DNA of 64,000 nt, taken from Cliona cf. orientalis (taxonomy: Eukaryota; Porifera; Demospongiae; Clionaida; Clionaidae). Location: positions 9,532,225 to 9,596,224 of the forward strand of contig OZ005690.1 of NCBI GenBank assembly GCA_963930775.1. Direction: 5' to 3'. The notes beneath the pieces were generated by a model. That model searched no databases. It saw nothing but the letters and a program-made list of their open reading frames with translations, and was not told where the DNA came from. Position 1 is the stretch's first letter. Every line of letters begins with the position of its first letter. The translations under genes and the position numbers were made by a program. Shown in pieces: positions 33,800-45,060 of this stretch.

Positions 33800-34219
33800 T
33801 GTGACAGGATCTGAGAAAAGGGACCATTTCGCGCTATTCCCGAATTTTCATTTTAAAACGCTTATATCTCTGGAACCATAGCAGCTATGAACTTCAAACT
33901 TGGCATGAATATTCTTCAATCATCCAACTACACTCGCTGCAAATCGCGGACCCCGCCCACTTCCGGTGTGGGCGGGGCGAGCGCGCGCGTCGATCGCGTT
34001 CGAAAATCGCCGTTTTATGCCTCACTTTGGCGGCTCACCGCTCGGGACAGGAGGCTTGCTCAGGCTTCTAACGTTGGATCTGTGAAGTACAAGGTCCAAA
34101 CTGCTAATAAACTAAGCTAGAAGCCTAGGGCTCTTGAGGCCTTGGAATGGTGACAGTTTGAAAAATGGCAAAAAAACGCGTTTAGCGCGAAATGGTCCCT
34201 TTTCTCAGATCCTGTCACA
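33800..34219. mobile_element. TGTGAC-ended foldback MITE
   Basis: Ends TGTGACAGGATCTGAGAAAA and inverse, with AGGGACCATTTCGCGC arms and a TA on each flank. 420 bp, in a DDB1-like intron. The interior is GC-richer but has no recognised gene. A relative lies at 54,077-54,510 in paralogue B. Confidence 0.85.
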
Positions 34220-34476
34220 TATTATTGTGAACTGATTCTGCATGTATTTCATACATTAAAGTGTACATATAGTACATGCACACGCTTATATGTACATGTA
34301 CTTTTAAGTAACTTCACACACTCGGCTAGTACATTGTATATACCGTAACTTGATTATTTACATGTATTTCAATATTTCATTGAGTACTAGAGCAAAAAAT
34401 TTACAGGGGGCAGATAAATCTCACAAGTATACATGTATGTGGCAAAAGCACCCCTCCCCTAAAAGACCCAATGATA

Positions 34477-34912
34477 TACCGTATAGCGGGTAATTTTCGT
34501 GGGTATTAATTTTCATGGAAAGTCCGAAAAGGCCCCCAAAATTAATTTTCGTGGTTTTAAATTTCGTGGCAGCAATCAGTTCAGGGGCGTGGCACTCGGC
34601 AAAGTGATGATGTAATCGATACACGCGCTTGCGATCTTCTTTGTTACTACTACAAAGACTTGGATAAATATAGCATGAGATAGAAGAATATTAGTGTCTA
34701 AGATGACAGTGGCTACTGTCACTTGCAAACACTACGACTGTTTATAATAGCTTCGCTGCCACGATATTTATGGCCACGCCCATCATCACGGACTCATATC
34801 ACCGGCCGGTACCGTAGGCATTAAATTTCGTGGGTGAAAAATTTCGTGACTGCCGGTCAACCACGAAAATAACGACAATTAGCACCCCACAAAAATTACC
34901 CGCCATACGGTA
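34477..34912. mobile_element. TACCGTA-ended foldback element (TTCGTGG interior)
   Basis: Ends TACCGTATAGCGGGTAATTT and AATTACCCGCCATACGGTA. Arms have repeated TTTCGTGG / CCACGAAAT words. 436 bp, in a DDB1-like intron. Confidence 0.85.
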
Positions 34913-35559
34913 ATTATTGTACATGTGAAGTGTATGTACATGTACATAATACATGCACACACATTTGGCTAGTATATCGCAACTTTATTACAACCAATTT
35001 GCAGTTTTTATTTCAATACCATTAGTAATAGAGGGGGCTCAATCTCATAAGTATGTGGGTGGCAAAAGCACCCCTCCCCCAAAACACCCTATTATAGATA
35101 CACTAGGGCCATACCGTAACAGTGGGAGGGTCAATTGCATGCTGAACATCCTTATTGTAGTATGCAATGGTTTGGTAACCAATGGCAACCAGTCCTCCAA
35201 GTGGGAGGGGCAGTGGGTGGAGCAAAGAGGCCTGGGAGTCGACGGAGATGTTCTTCCACGGTCCACTGTTGATCTCCTTGTCCTTCACGGATATCACTAC
35301 CATCTTCAAGCATCGACCACTAGGCTCCTCCTATAGATATACAGATATAGTATAGTGTGAAACTTGGGCGAGGTTTTTAATTTGACAAATTGGCGAACTC
35401 ATCATACATATAGATCGCCAAAATTTTAATTATAAATGTAGAGAATTTTTCCAAGAGGGAAAGAGCAGATGAATGCAGTTATAGGGGCACAAATCCAGGA
35501 AGGGAGAATGCAGATTATTATGGGATGCAATAGCATCATGTAATATAAATTTGCTAATT

Positions 35560-35586
35560 TTGGGGGGGGGGGGGGGGGGGGGGGGG
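35560..35586. repeat. Run of about 26 G
   Basis: Long homopolymer in a DDB1-like intron. Similar runs of G or C occur near 17,392, 17,521, 19,078, 20,910, 22,810, 24,076, 43,935 and 51,020, mostly at arms or ends of inverted repeats. Confidence 0.85.
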
Positions 35587-35698
35587 AAGGAGGGGGCACT
35601 AAAAAGATTTACATATATAATAACATACATCAATTCATGCTTCGGAAACTGACATACCGTAATTATTAGGATCCCCTAGAAGAAAGTACATGTACATG

Positions 35699-35940
35699 CA
35701 GAGTTTCATCTAGCGACAAAAATTTGGGGTGGAAGCGTGATGAATGAGTGGGCATATTTGTAGGACAATTTCTTTAATTCCTCCAGATGGTTTCAGGTAC
35801 TTTTTGATCAAAAACAAAATTATGCTAGTGCACGGTTTGATTTGGTGACTTATTGTGATATTTTGATGCTTAATTTAGGTGGGAAGCTAGGGAGTTTGGG
35901 GGTAAGCTTCCCCCTGTCTCCCCCACTGGATGAAACCCTG
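35699..35940. mobile_element. CAGAGTTTCATC-ended small element
   Basis: Left end CAGAGTTTCATC, right end GATGAAACCCTG, 242 bp, related to the element at 17,381-17,566. In a DDB1-like intron. Confidence 0.55.
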
Positions 35941-36196
35941 GCATGTATGATCATAAATATCATTAGATATTCAGTTAGAATTATCTTCAGTGCGTAGTCT
36001 CACCTCAGCCTGGTAGGCAAGAGTGGGCTGGTCAAACCCTTTGAAGAAAGGTCAGATCGATAGCATAAAGGTCATCTATACGAACATTGAATGCTTTTTA
36101 TCTCTTGCTCATCAGATTTTTAGATCCAGTGGCACTACCTAGATACATATATACAGAAATTTTATAACACTAGTAGAATATTACATGTATGTACAT

Positions 36197-36424
36197 TTAT
36201 TGTGTTGATGTACATGTACTACTACTTACAATGTACATGTACATGTACATTTTATACAATGTCATACATGTACCTTCATTAGTCCAGCATAGAGATGAAG
36301 CAGAGGAGGTAGGACAGCCTTGACCTTTGGCTAATAGTTCACTAATTAAATCGTTAGTAGAGGCTTTCTTGAAGTACAAGGTGCTTGAGGCCATCTGCAT
36401 CAGAGAGACGAAAGAGAACAGCAA
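36197..36424 (-). other. Unassigned minus-strand open frame upstream of the DDB1-like exons
   Basis: A possible exon with acceptor TGATGCAG near 36,394 and donor GTACAT near 36,268 would encode ASSTLYFKKASTNDLISELL and a Cys/Ser-rich tail. It sits where the preceding DDB1 exon should be. In this frame it does not resemble DDB1; another frame gives a short DGL followed by stops. It may be chance or a decayed exon. Confidence 0.2.
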
Positions 36425-37066
36425 CTTAGACTGTGGACTTAGTGTGAACCAAGTATGGTCCCCACTACTGTCCTAGCCTCATCACATGACATGCAATCAC
36501 CCCTCCAGTATCCATTCAACTCCTATTAATAATTCTTACCTCAGATTATACACCATGCACACTATTCAATAACTTATCATCATGTTTTCAAAATTTCGAC
36601 CACACCCACCCACCATCCGATCTATTTATGTGAATATCAGTTCATGTATTTATTGAGTTGTGGCTTCCTGTCCAGTCAGTTGTTCACCAGCTGAAGAAGA
36701 TCTCTGTGACCGAAACATTCTGGTTAATTAAAACCTTTGCAGTGCTACGATAAGTTCAATAACATTGCCATACTAACAACGTAGCAATGAAATTCTATGG
36801 TATTTCATATGATGCACACACACATACATAAAATTAATAATAATGCAGATTCACAATGAATGCAAACATACAATGTCACTCATGAAAATATTGAAGAGCC
36901 TGGGGGCATGGCTGTGTGTATATAGCTATGCATGTATAAAATTATATGTGTGTACACTCTCAGCGGCAGCTGATTGTAACCATACAAGTCTATCCTCAAA
37001 TCTCTTCTAATTTTTCTCTACCTCAGCTCCAAAAAATTACATACTTCCACTGTTTTTAATCCATGA

Positions 37067-39540
37067 TAGAGTCGGTAGACTCTATAAGTAGGGATGACCC
37101 GGATATGCCATATATGTAATACATTACAAATACCCAAATATCTGAAAATAGGTAATTTTGTGAAATTTTTAAGTGTGAAAATCAGAATCTCCAGCAAATT
37201 ATGCATCTAATAAGACCAAGATCATTCATCAAAACAATTGTACACGTCAGAACCAGATGTTCAAAAAATAGGCCATTTGTCAATCTTTCTTCTTTCTTTC
37301 TTTCTTTCTCATTTCCAGGGCTACCTCAAGACTGTCTGGACCACTCACCTTATTTTTTATATAAATCAACTCTATTTTGTAGCGCGCAGTGCAGTGGCAC
37401 GCTAGTTTGGCTTTATCTCGACAGTTACGTAATAGTGGGTGTGTACGGCGCATTATCGAATGGGTGTGTCAGATACGCCATTTTTATGATATAATGCGCA
37501 TGCTCGGAATATGTTGCCATGGTGAAGTCATGTGACAGCGCGTGGCCCTAGGCGCTAGGCGCCTATGCTCAGATGCAGAGGAGGTTGGACACGATCACGT
37601 GCGCACAAAAAGTGGGCGTGTTGCCCCATATATAACACTGTACAAAATGTAAGTCACGATCTAAAGCCTTGACGACAGTTTTAAATGTGAAAGCAATTTG
37701 AAATCCATGAGAAAAGAATATCCAGCGCCATACCCCATCCGTCCACCCCTCATACTTCTTGCAAATCGAGAAAACTCGTTCCTCAGAATGGCAACATGAA
37801 AGACAGTACCGTAATTGATCTAATTAACGCGCCTCTCTAATGAACGCGCCACCTACGCTGGAGTCCTAATTTTCGGGCTCTATTTAAGCGCCATGTGGCC
37901 ATGCTAATTATTTTTTTTCAGGCGCGTTCTAATTAGAGCGGTACCGGCATACTTACAGCTGACAATACCTCGATAGTACTGAATATCTCGTACGGAGTAC
38001 TGGAAGCTATGTTCTCCACACTTTCGCTCTAATTACAACGCGCCTCTCTAAAAGATGCGCCACCTGGACCTGAACGTTAATTTCCGGGCTCTAATTGTGC
38101 GCCACCCAAGATCGGTAATTATTTTTTAGTGGCGCGTTAATTAGCAAGTACGGTATTTGTCAATTTCAGTCAGCTACTTTTGCCGTTATAACATTAGGCG
38201 GGGCAAACTGAATTCGCTGTTTATCGTCACCGCCCGCATGGATTTTCAGATTTTCTCAAAATTTTTCAGATTTCATATTCAATACAGTAAACATATGGCA
38301 CTTTGAGCCCCACCCACCGATCGCGTTAATTAGAGGGCGGGGCGTCGGCGATTTCGAGGTTCGAGCATAGCTATCCAGCACTCTCTACTGGTTTGAAATA
38401 TGAAAAATGACCGCCCGCCCGCATGCAAAATCGAAATCTTTGTGACGATAAACTGTGAATTTAGTTTGTCACGCCTTAGATCTACACGATTCGTCTCCGT
38501 TTCAGCTTCAGATTTGGCCATAGTTCACAAACGCAAACATTTTAGCTACCAGCTACACTCGCAAATGGCATTCTTTTGAACGCGTGGCAGCATAATTGCA
38601 TACCAAGGTCATGTGACTATGGCGCAAATGTGCGTCATGTCCAACCTCCTCTGGCTCAGATGCACGATCGATGATTACTAGCTCGTACATCGCTCGCGCT
38701 AGCGCGTGCAACGGCGCGCTGGACCGCTCATGGATATGAAGGTTCAAGGCTCGGGGAGCGGTATTGAAGGCGCTAGGCATAAGCGAGCTACTCGCTAGCG
38801 CTTGCAGCGCTAGTGCTACGCTGGATCCAGTGCCGGGAATCCCGGATCGATCGTAGATGTGGACATTGTCACTGTGATACGAAGGCGCAACCGGGCTCGA
38901 GCAGCGGTAAACGTACAGATCATAAAAATATGCCGGATAGCTAGCTGCTGCCAACAGTAAAACTTAGAACTTGGTTTTCTCCCTATTAAAGCGGAAGAGT
39001 ATCATCACTACTTGGGCCGCCTAAAGGCAGCCTTCTTTGTCATGAGGAACGCGTTAATGAGGGGCGTGGCAAAGGATTTTGCGCACCTCCCATCTTCCAC
39101 TTAATCAGAAGTTGTTAGCAAACCATTAATAAATTACACTAAGTGCAATAAAAAAGAACAGAAACAAGTATAAAAACAATTGAATAAAATTGAAGAATGA
39201 AGTAGGGATGGCAGGATCAAAAAGTACACAAACAAGAGATAGTCGCATCTACTATACATCCCTACGCTTGCTTTTTGAGGGGTGCAGTAATAATACGATT
39301 GAATCAAACTAATAAACCCGAACCATCGTGACAACTAGGAAACAACCTGTACAAATGTCTCCCACATACTGCACTCAATAAACACGTCAACCATGATTAA
39401 TAGGTGCACAATAGTCGAGAAAAGCAAGCGTAGGGATGCATAGTAGATGCGACTATCTCTTGTTTGTGTACTTTTTGATCCTGCCATCCCTACTTCATTC
39501 TTCAATTTTATTCAATTGTTTTTATACTTGTAATAATATG
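37067..39540. mobile_element. Second copy of the long composite element, with a nested MITE
   Basis: Starts GATAGAGTCGGTAGACTC and follows the left arm of 13,034-15,915 through the CTTT tract and GCGCATGC stretch. It then runs through a GC-rich interior (38,160-39,080) to a foldback unit at about 39,140-39,540 like that at 13,906-14,298. A TACCGTA-ended MITE (37,807-38,155) is nested inside. No transposase frame is seen. Confidence 0.6.
37807..38155. mobile_element. TACCGTA-ended element (GCGCGTT interior)
   Basis: Ends TACCGTAATTGATCTAATTA and TTAGCAAGTACGGTA. Built of AATTAACGCGCC / GGCGCGTTAATT words, with the module partly repeated twice. 349 bp. Confidence 0.75.
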
Positions 39541-42428
39541 GGGTAGACCATCCACTGAGGCATTTAACATACTAATAATATTATTATTTCTATATATAGT
39601 GTAAAAATAATACACACAATAATACTTACATGTATATGTTTTTATATATGTGTCCATGTGAATTAAGCATATTTAATTTGTTTTATGTGGTTAAATAATC
39701 CAGATTCCTGATTGTCATTTAAACCCTCCTCTGCATACATCCACTGTGGTTACTGGAGCTTGTCAGTAGCCATGCAATGAGACTAATTTGCTATATTACA
39801 GATGTACTCCTAGGCCTACAGTTCTGAACTTCGGAAATACCTAAACTGGGTAGCACGGATTTTACTAACTTTAGCCAGTTAAAATTATTCAACCATATTA
39901 AATTTTGTTCCAAATTTCACGATATATACTGTAACAGTAACTCTGTAACTGGCCAAAATTGCTCGTTTCAGAAAATTACTATTAACTATGGAGACATGTA
40001 TACAATTTAATGATTATAGATGCCAGTTCAAATTGTCCCAGTGGGTCACAACTCACTATGGCCAGGGACTATAGGAGTATAATATTATTAAGATAGCTAA
40101 CTATAAGGACCTGCTATAATGAGAAAGCATGTATTTACAATAATGTTAATGTTCATTTCCTTCATAATATTATACAACTTGTGTGTTCGTGAATAATAAT
40201 ATGCGTTATGACAGTGCATATGCACATCACATTATTTTGCATATAATAGGATTAATTATTATCTTTACACAGACAGGTGTAGTACCTCTTCTGAGCAGCT
40301 GCAGCTGGCTAGGTGCTGCCAACTGGGACCGTGGCAGACATCTGATTTGCTAATAAATGGAAAATTTCTTGTGCAGAGCTTGAGAGCTAAAACGCATGAC
40401 ACTGTGAAGCTGGACAGCTGGAAATTAAAATAATTATGGGATATATAGATAATACCCAAACCAATATTATAATAATGATGAGTATTTGCCAATTCTAAAT
40501 TCTCATGATCATGATCACCTTATCAGGGCACATCCATCACTACATTCCTTGGAAATGTTCATTTCCTCCTCATTGTATGTAAACTTCCTACACCTCAGGT
40601 AGCTAATCATGTATGAATACATTATGACAGTGCACATGTCACAGGGATTAGTTCAGGGGCGGATCCAGGGGGGGGGGTCATGGGGGGCAGATGACCCCCC
40701 CTTCCAGGCCTGAATATCTTGCACCAGCTTGCTGTGCTTGGCTAAACAGCAAGCTTTACCACCCTCCCTTCAACTAATGAACCTTGATCTGACACAAAAT
40801 ATAGCTAAAAACCTGTTTGTACGATGAAAACGTCGGGTTCCATTGACATGTCGGGCTGTTTGTCTCGTTCGCGGCAACAATGTGGGCGTGGCCAAAAAAT
40901 TGCGCGCGCTTCACGCGCGATTATTAAGTTTATGACCCCCCCTACTTGATGTCCTGGATCCGCCCCTGTAGTTGGTATCCTTACACAAACAGGTGTACTC
41001 TTTTGACCATGCTGCTGTAGCTACGTACATGTATATAGGTGCTGCCTACTCCATGGGTTATAGACATCTATCAAGTAATAAACAGGGGCTTTTTATTTTG
41101 AGTTTGAGAGCTAAAGCATAAAATTTAATTATGTCACTGTGGAGCTGGAGAACTGGGAAATTAAAATTAATGTGTACGTATATACACACAGCAATGCAGC
41201 TTATCTCAGCAGATAATATAAAGAACACCCACTCAATCACTTCATACATTAACATATATATATTTCTCTAATATAATTTCGAAGTCAAATCAAACCTATT
41301 CAGACATGTACGTACAGTAACATATTCAAAAAGTCGTGTACCATACCATGTAGCTTGTGTATATGTACGTAATGTTATTTGTTGGTAGTTGCCTAGCAAC
41401 CAAAGTTTTTATAGGCAATTTGCTGGCTATGGGAAGGGGTTGGGTCATCGTAAAGTAGGCCAATGATGAACAGAGGTCAACTACGAATAAAATAATTATC
41501 TGATAGTAATTGGGATTCATTCGACAATGCATCTCATGCACCTCAATTACTGGCAGATAACTATTATGTGTGTACGAGTATATACACTGTCATGTGTGAG
41601 CGCATTTGTGTGTATCAATGGACATGTACGTATACGCTATGCATTTTGTGTTAGTGTATACAATGTGCATGTGCATTCAATGATGATCGAGTCTGCATTA
41701 TACAATTAAACACAGCAATCCACTATCTTCCACCACATTATTAATATTAGTTTTGTTATTGTTTTTGTTAGCATAACAATTCTCCCTTCACTATTATGGA
41801 TGCAGTTCATTCATTATCACTACACACAAATCTCAAAAGTGTATATCCACAGACTATTAATTTTGGGATCTGCTCATTGATTTATAGGGGAATAATTATA
41901 CTAACAATAATTTGCCGTGTCTAATTTGGACTGCTGTGTGTACAATAATTATTCCCAAATTTGTAGGTGAATAATATGTATGTGTGTTTGTCTATGCCTA
42001 TTAGAAGCCTTAGATCTTTAGTAGTACAGGTATTTTCTCCCCACCTAAGTAGCTCAGTGATATAGGCTGCATACACTCAAACATAATATCAGTCAGCTTT
42101 ATCTATGAATGGGGATGGATTAATAGATCCAAACATGTCCATACAAGTTTGTAATTATGGCCAGTAGAGTGGTTAACTGCTCACCTCGAGTGTACATTTA
42201 AACAAACCAGATAATACCATAATCTTAGTGGCTTGTACTGTGTACACCAATACCTTGTACCTTCCCTTGGTATAGCTGCACAGCTGTGGTGTGGCTTCAT
42301 GCATGCTGAGCCTTGTATACAACAGTACTGGCCCTAGATATACTCTAGCCTATATTGCAAATAATTATCATACCACAACCAGTGGCAGACTCTACAGGCA
42401 GTTTCAGTTAGTAATACAAACTTATTAT
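39541..42428. other. Gene-poor spacer
   Basis: AT-rich, no open frame above chance. It holds a repeated block at about 40,265-40,440 and 40,980-41,170 (GAGCAGCTGCAGCTGGC-like, then GAGAGCTAAAACGCATGA) with a diverged third copy near 45,480-45,610. It also contains the element at 40,654-40,968 and a hairpin repeat at 41,379-41,570. Confidence 0.6.
40654..40968. mobile_element. CAGGGGCGGATCCAGG-ended element
   Basis: Ends CAGGGGCGGATCCAGG and CCTGGATCCGCCCCTG are perfect inverse; TAGTT flanks both sides. 315 bp with G/C runs near the ends. Termini are hAT-like. Confidence 0.85.
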
Positions 42429-42967
42429 ACTTATTGGCCATCACCCAGCAACCAAATACTTTAGGCAAAATTGCCAGCTATCAGAAGGATATGGGTGAAC
42501 TTAATAATATTATGGTAGGCCAATGATGAGAGGGAGTCATGGGACAACAAAATATTTGCAATTCCTCAAGCAAATATTACTTACAATAATATTATGTTTG
42601 TGTACATGCATGCATTGTGCACCCAGTAGGAAAATAATTATACAGCCTAGCAGCACTGAATTACCTATTTAGGTTTTATGGGAAGTCCCAGCAAATGGAA
42701 GCTGCATAAGAGCATTCCACTGTGGTAAAGAAGCCCTGATACAAATATCTCCTGGATCACCCACACATTAGTGATTGTGGTTACCATATTATGCATAGCT
42801 ATAACTGTTCCACTCTCAGCAGGTAAAAGTACTGCATGTACCTATTAAAGATGATTTCCACCCCTCTAACTGCTGTTTGTACCATTACGTACTACCGGTA
42901 TAACAATACACCACACAGGCAATACTGGGGCAATTTAGAATATTATATTGAGGGCTAAAATTAATTA

Positions 42968-43150
42968 TTACTAGGGTGATGTAAATCATCGAGGGGGCGA
43001 GCCTTCGCTCATAACATCTATTAAATAGTGGAGCCTGGGGAGAAGTTGTGATGCCCCCTCTAGTACAAGCAGCTATCTGTTGCTCAGCTGACTCAGTCTA
43101 TATTGTCACTATAAAGACCAAGGGATGAGGGGCATGCATGATTCATCCCC
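42968..43150 (-). repeat. Inverted fragment of the intronic repeat of the GTPase genes
   Basis: Reads CTAGGGTGATGTAAATCATC, then GAGGGGGCGAGCCTTCGCT, and later CCAAGGGATGAGG. These are the reverse complement of the block found at 1,336-1,590 and elsewhere in paralogues A and B. Confidence 0.65.
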
Positions 43151-43483
43151 AGTACGTCGGGAGTTTTGCCACTGAGGCAGTACTCAGGCTACTCAGCTGA
43201 CTACTACAGTAAATCAGGTATGTGGCTACCAAAAATTGTACAGCTACTGAAATTAGTAGTCCTTGCACCCAGACTATAGGCCTAGCCTAGCCTTCAATTT
43301 TGCTGTAGATACTTGTACTGATGCCTTACCTTTTCTTGTTTTCTAGCCGTCTACTCGAATGGGTGCGAGCTGCATCTTTTGGTGAGCTGCATTTAGAGTT
43401 AGCGCGCGGCCAACGTTGACGACCTTTACCGCAATGATTATGCGCATGCGCTATGAGCTAGCGAGCACGTGTTTGACGTATCG

Positions 43484-43515
43484 CTACATACATACATACA
43501 TACATACATACATAA
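43484..43515. repeat. (CATA)n microsatellite
   Basis: About eight CATA units. Confidence 0.9.
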
Positions 43516-43719
43516 GTACAGCGATTTTCTCGTAGTACTGATTAGTGTGGGGCTCGCTCAGGCTCGCCCCAATTATTTGTAGTTTCGACTTTGTGAACAT
43601 GATTTGACTATGGATGCTCTACTACATGGAGAATTAATTACCATAGTGACATTAGATACTGTTACCATGGTAACAAAATTACTGTTGAGAAAGATTGAGA
43701 GCCCTGAATGCTTAAAGAC

Positions 43720-44283
43720 CAGGGGTGGGCAAATGGGAGCCAAAGAGCCAATTGTGGCTCCACCAGGATTTCTTGTGGCTCTTGGCTAAGATCTGACAAC
43801 TCATTAGCTACACTAAGCAGGGGTGGGCAAGCGAACTGAAACACTGAGCCAAAGTTACAAAGGAAAGTTCTACTGTAGAGCCAACGCCCATACCACAGCA
43901 CCTACGATCCCCACCTCCCCCTCCCTCCTCCTCCCCCCCCCCCCCCCCCCCCAACCAAAGCTTCACATGAAACATTACTATGGGGGNNNNNNNNNNNNNN
44001 NNNNNNNNNNNNNNNNNNNNNNNNNNNNNNNNNNNNNNNNNNNNNNNNNNNNNNNNNNNNNNNNNNNNNNNNNNNNNNNNNNNNNNNNNNNNNNNNNNNN
44101 NNNNNNNNNNNNNNNNNNNNNNNNNNNNNNNNNNNNNNNNNNNNNNNNNNNNNNNNNNNNNNNNNNNNNNNNNNNNNNNNNNNNNNGGGGGGGGGGGCGT
44201 CAGTGGTGTGAATGGGCATTGGCTCTTCAGTAGAATGTTCCTTTATTTTTGGCTCAGTGTTTCAGTTGGCTTGCCCACCCCTG
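43720..44283. mobile_element. CAGGGGTGGGC-ended foldback element containing the assembly gap
   Basis: The left end CAGGGGTGGGCAAATGGG and right end GCCCACCCCTG are inverse. AAAGAC flanks both sides. A second inner inverted pair (43,819 onward: CAGGGGTGGGCAAGCGAAC, and its inverse before 44,283) means the element is partly duplicated. C and G runs flank the N block, so the gap probably reflects an unresolved homopolymer/palindrome. The N length is likely a placeholder. hAT-like termini. Confidence 0.8.
43987..44186. other. Assembly gap (N)
   Basis: About 200 undetermined bases between GGGGG and an 11-G run. Open frames drawn across it mean nothing. Confidence 0.98.
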
Positions 44284-44826
44284 AAAGACCATGGAAGCAT
44301 CTGTCATGCTCTGTAATTCTTTGTGTGCATGGTGGCTGTTGGCATCCAAGCAGATGCACCTGCAACCAGAAGAGAACCTGGCGAGTTCCTCTTAGTCCTT
44401 CACTAGTTCACTCTTCATCACTACACATAAATCTCACATGGGCACACTCACAGTCCATTTGGGATCTGCTCATTGTTTTTAAATTTAATATCAAAACTAA
44501 TGAATTTCACATGATGCACACACAATATTAATGCAGACTCATAATGAATGCAGACATTATATACAATGTAGAGACAGTCACTACATGTACACATATCACA
44601 TGAAGAGCCTGGGCACATGGCTGTGTGTAGCTATGCATACAATTTCATACATAACAATATACATACCTTCAGATGAGTATTAATTTTTGTGGGTACTAGT
44701 CTTAGACTAATATTTTTGCAGATTGGCCCAAAAACACAAACATTTATTATTTGTATCTGCTAACATTATAATAGAATAAAGTATTAGAATGTGTTGATCC
44801 TGTACCATTATCACATACAAACAGCT

Positions 44827-45060
44827 AGGGAAATACACACCTGTGTCTGGTTTGCTAATCTAATCTCTACTGCCACCTCATAAAAACAGGAAATACAATA
44901 TCATAGGGTCAACTATTCCATAAATGGAAGTATAAAGAAGCATTATGCGCACAGTCATGATAATTACGTGCATACACACACATACACACTGCATACACAC
45001 ATGTCAATAAGTTGACACATAGTACATACACACACACACACTCTCCTCACAGGAATCCCT
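44827..45060 (+). repeat. Orphan copy of an intron of the GTPase genes
   Basis: AATACACACCTGTGTCTGG onward, through CTACTGCCACCTCATAAAAA and the CA-rich tract, matches 4,917-5,190 (paralogue A) and 59,630-59,810 (paralogue B). The following helical exon is not present, and the sequence diverges right after CTCCTCACAGG. Confidence 0.8.

Larger units (their letters stand above)
16259..36038 (-). pseudogene. DDB1: DDB1-like locus, probable unprocessed pseudogene
   Basis: Exons in transcript order: 36038-36004, 35330-35115, 33664-33413, 25891-25772, 25497-25395, 23979-23806, 22768-22661, 22343-22183, 22117-22071, 21788-21693, 21256-21152, 19925-19816, 19626-19453, 18936-18721, 18558-18380, 18131-18046, 17694-17608, 17296-17196, 16342-16259. 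The product aligns with DDB1, the three-propeller adaptor linking CUL4 to DCAF receptors in nuclear DNA repair and proteolysis; [20 protein letters not shown] is a clear match. About the first 160 residues of the family, about 120 residues after 25,395, and about 45 near the C terminus (the region before the final acidic helix) are not found. Two exons carry frame-breaking insertions. Splice sites are otherwise intact and phases agree, so it is not a processed copy. A functional gene with assembly errors is the alternative. Confidence 0.8.
33413..36038 (-). pseudogene. DDB1: DDB1-like exons, first propeller part
   Basis: Exon 36038-36004 (35 nt) gives FDQPTLAYQAE, matching the 'APTICFVYQD' position. 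Exon 35330-35115 (72 codons) contains KEINSGPWKNISVDSQASLL and GYQTIAYYN. Exon 33664-33413 (84 codons) contains GSRCLLGDESKGRLLMLF and the best-conserved block of the locus. Phases are 2-0, 0-0 and 0-0, all consistent. Upstream of 36,038 I find no exon for the N-terminal third of the first propeller before the assembly gap. A MITE (33,800-34,219) and a TACCGTA element (34,477-34,912) lie in the intron between the last two exons. Confidence 0.88.

Noticed and set aside
36691-36716. Hammerhead-ribozyme-like CTGAAGA ... CGAAAC
   Set aside because: The core words are present, but the sequence between them does not form a convincing stem II and I cannot place stems I and III.
37807-38155. GC-rich GCGCGTT stretch as a CpG-island promoter for a missing DDB1 5' end
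   Set aside because: It is bounded by TACCGTA / TACGGTA inverted ends and made of repeated words, so it is a transposable element.
43823-44531. Open frames spanning the N block
   Set aside because: Mostly unknown residues; an artefact of the assembly gap.
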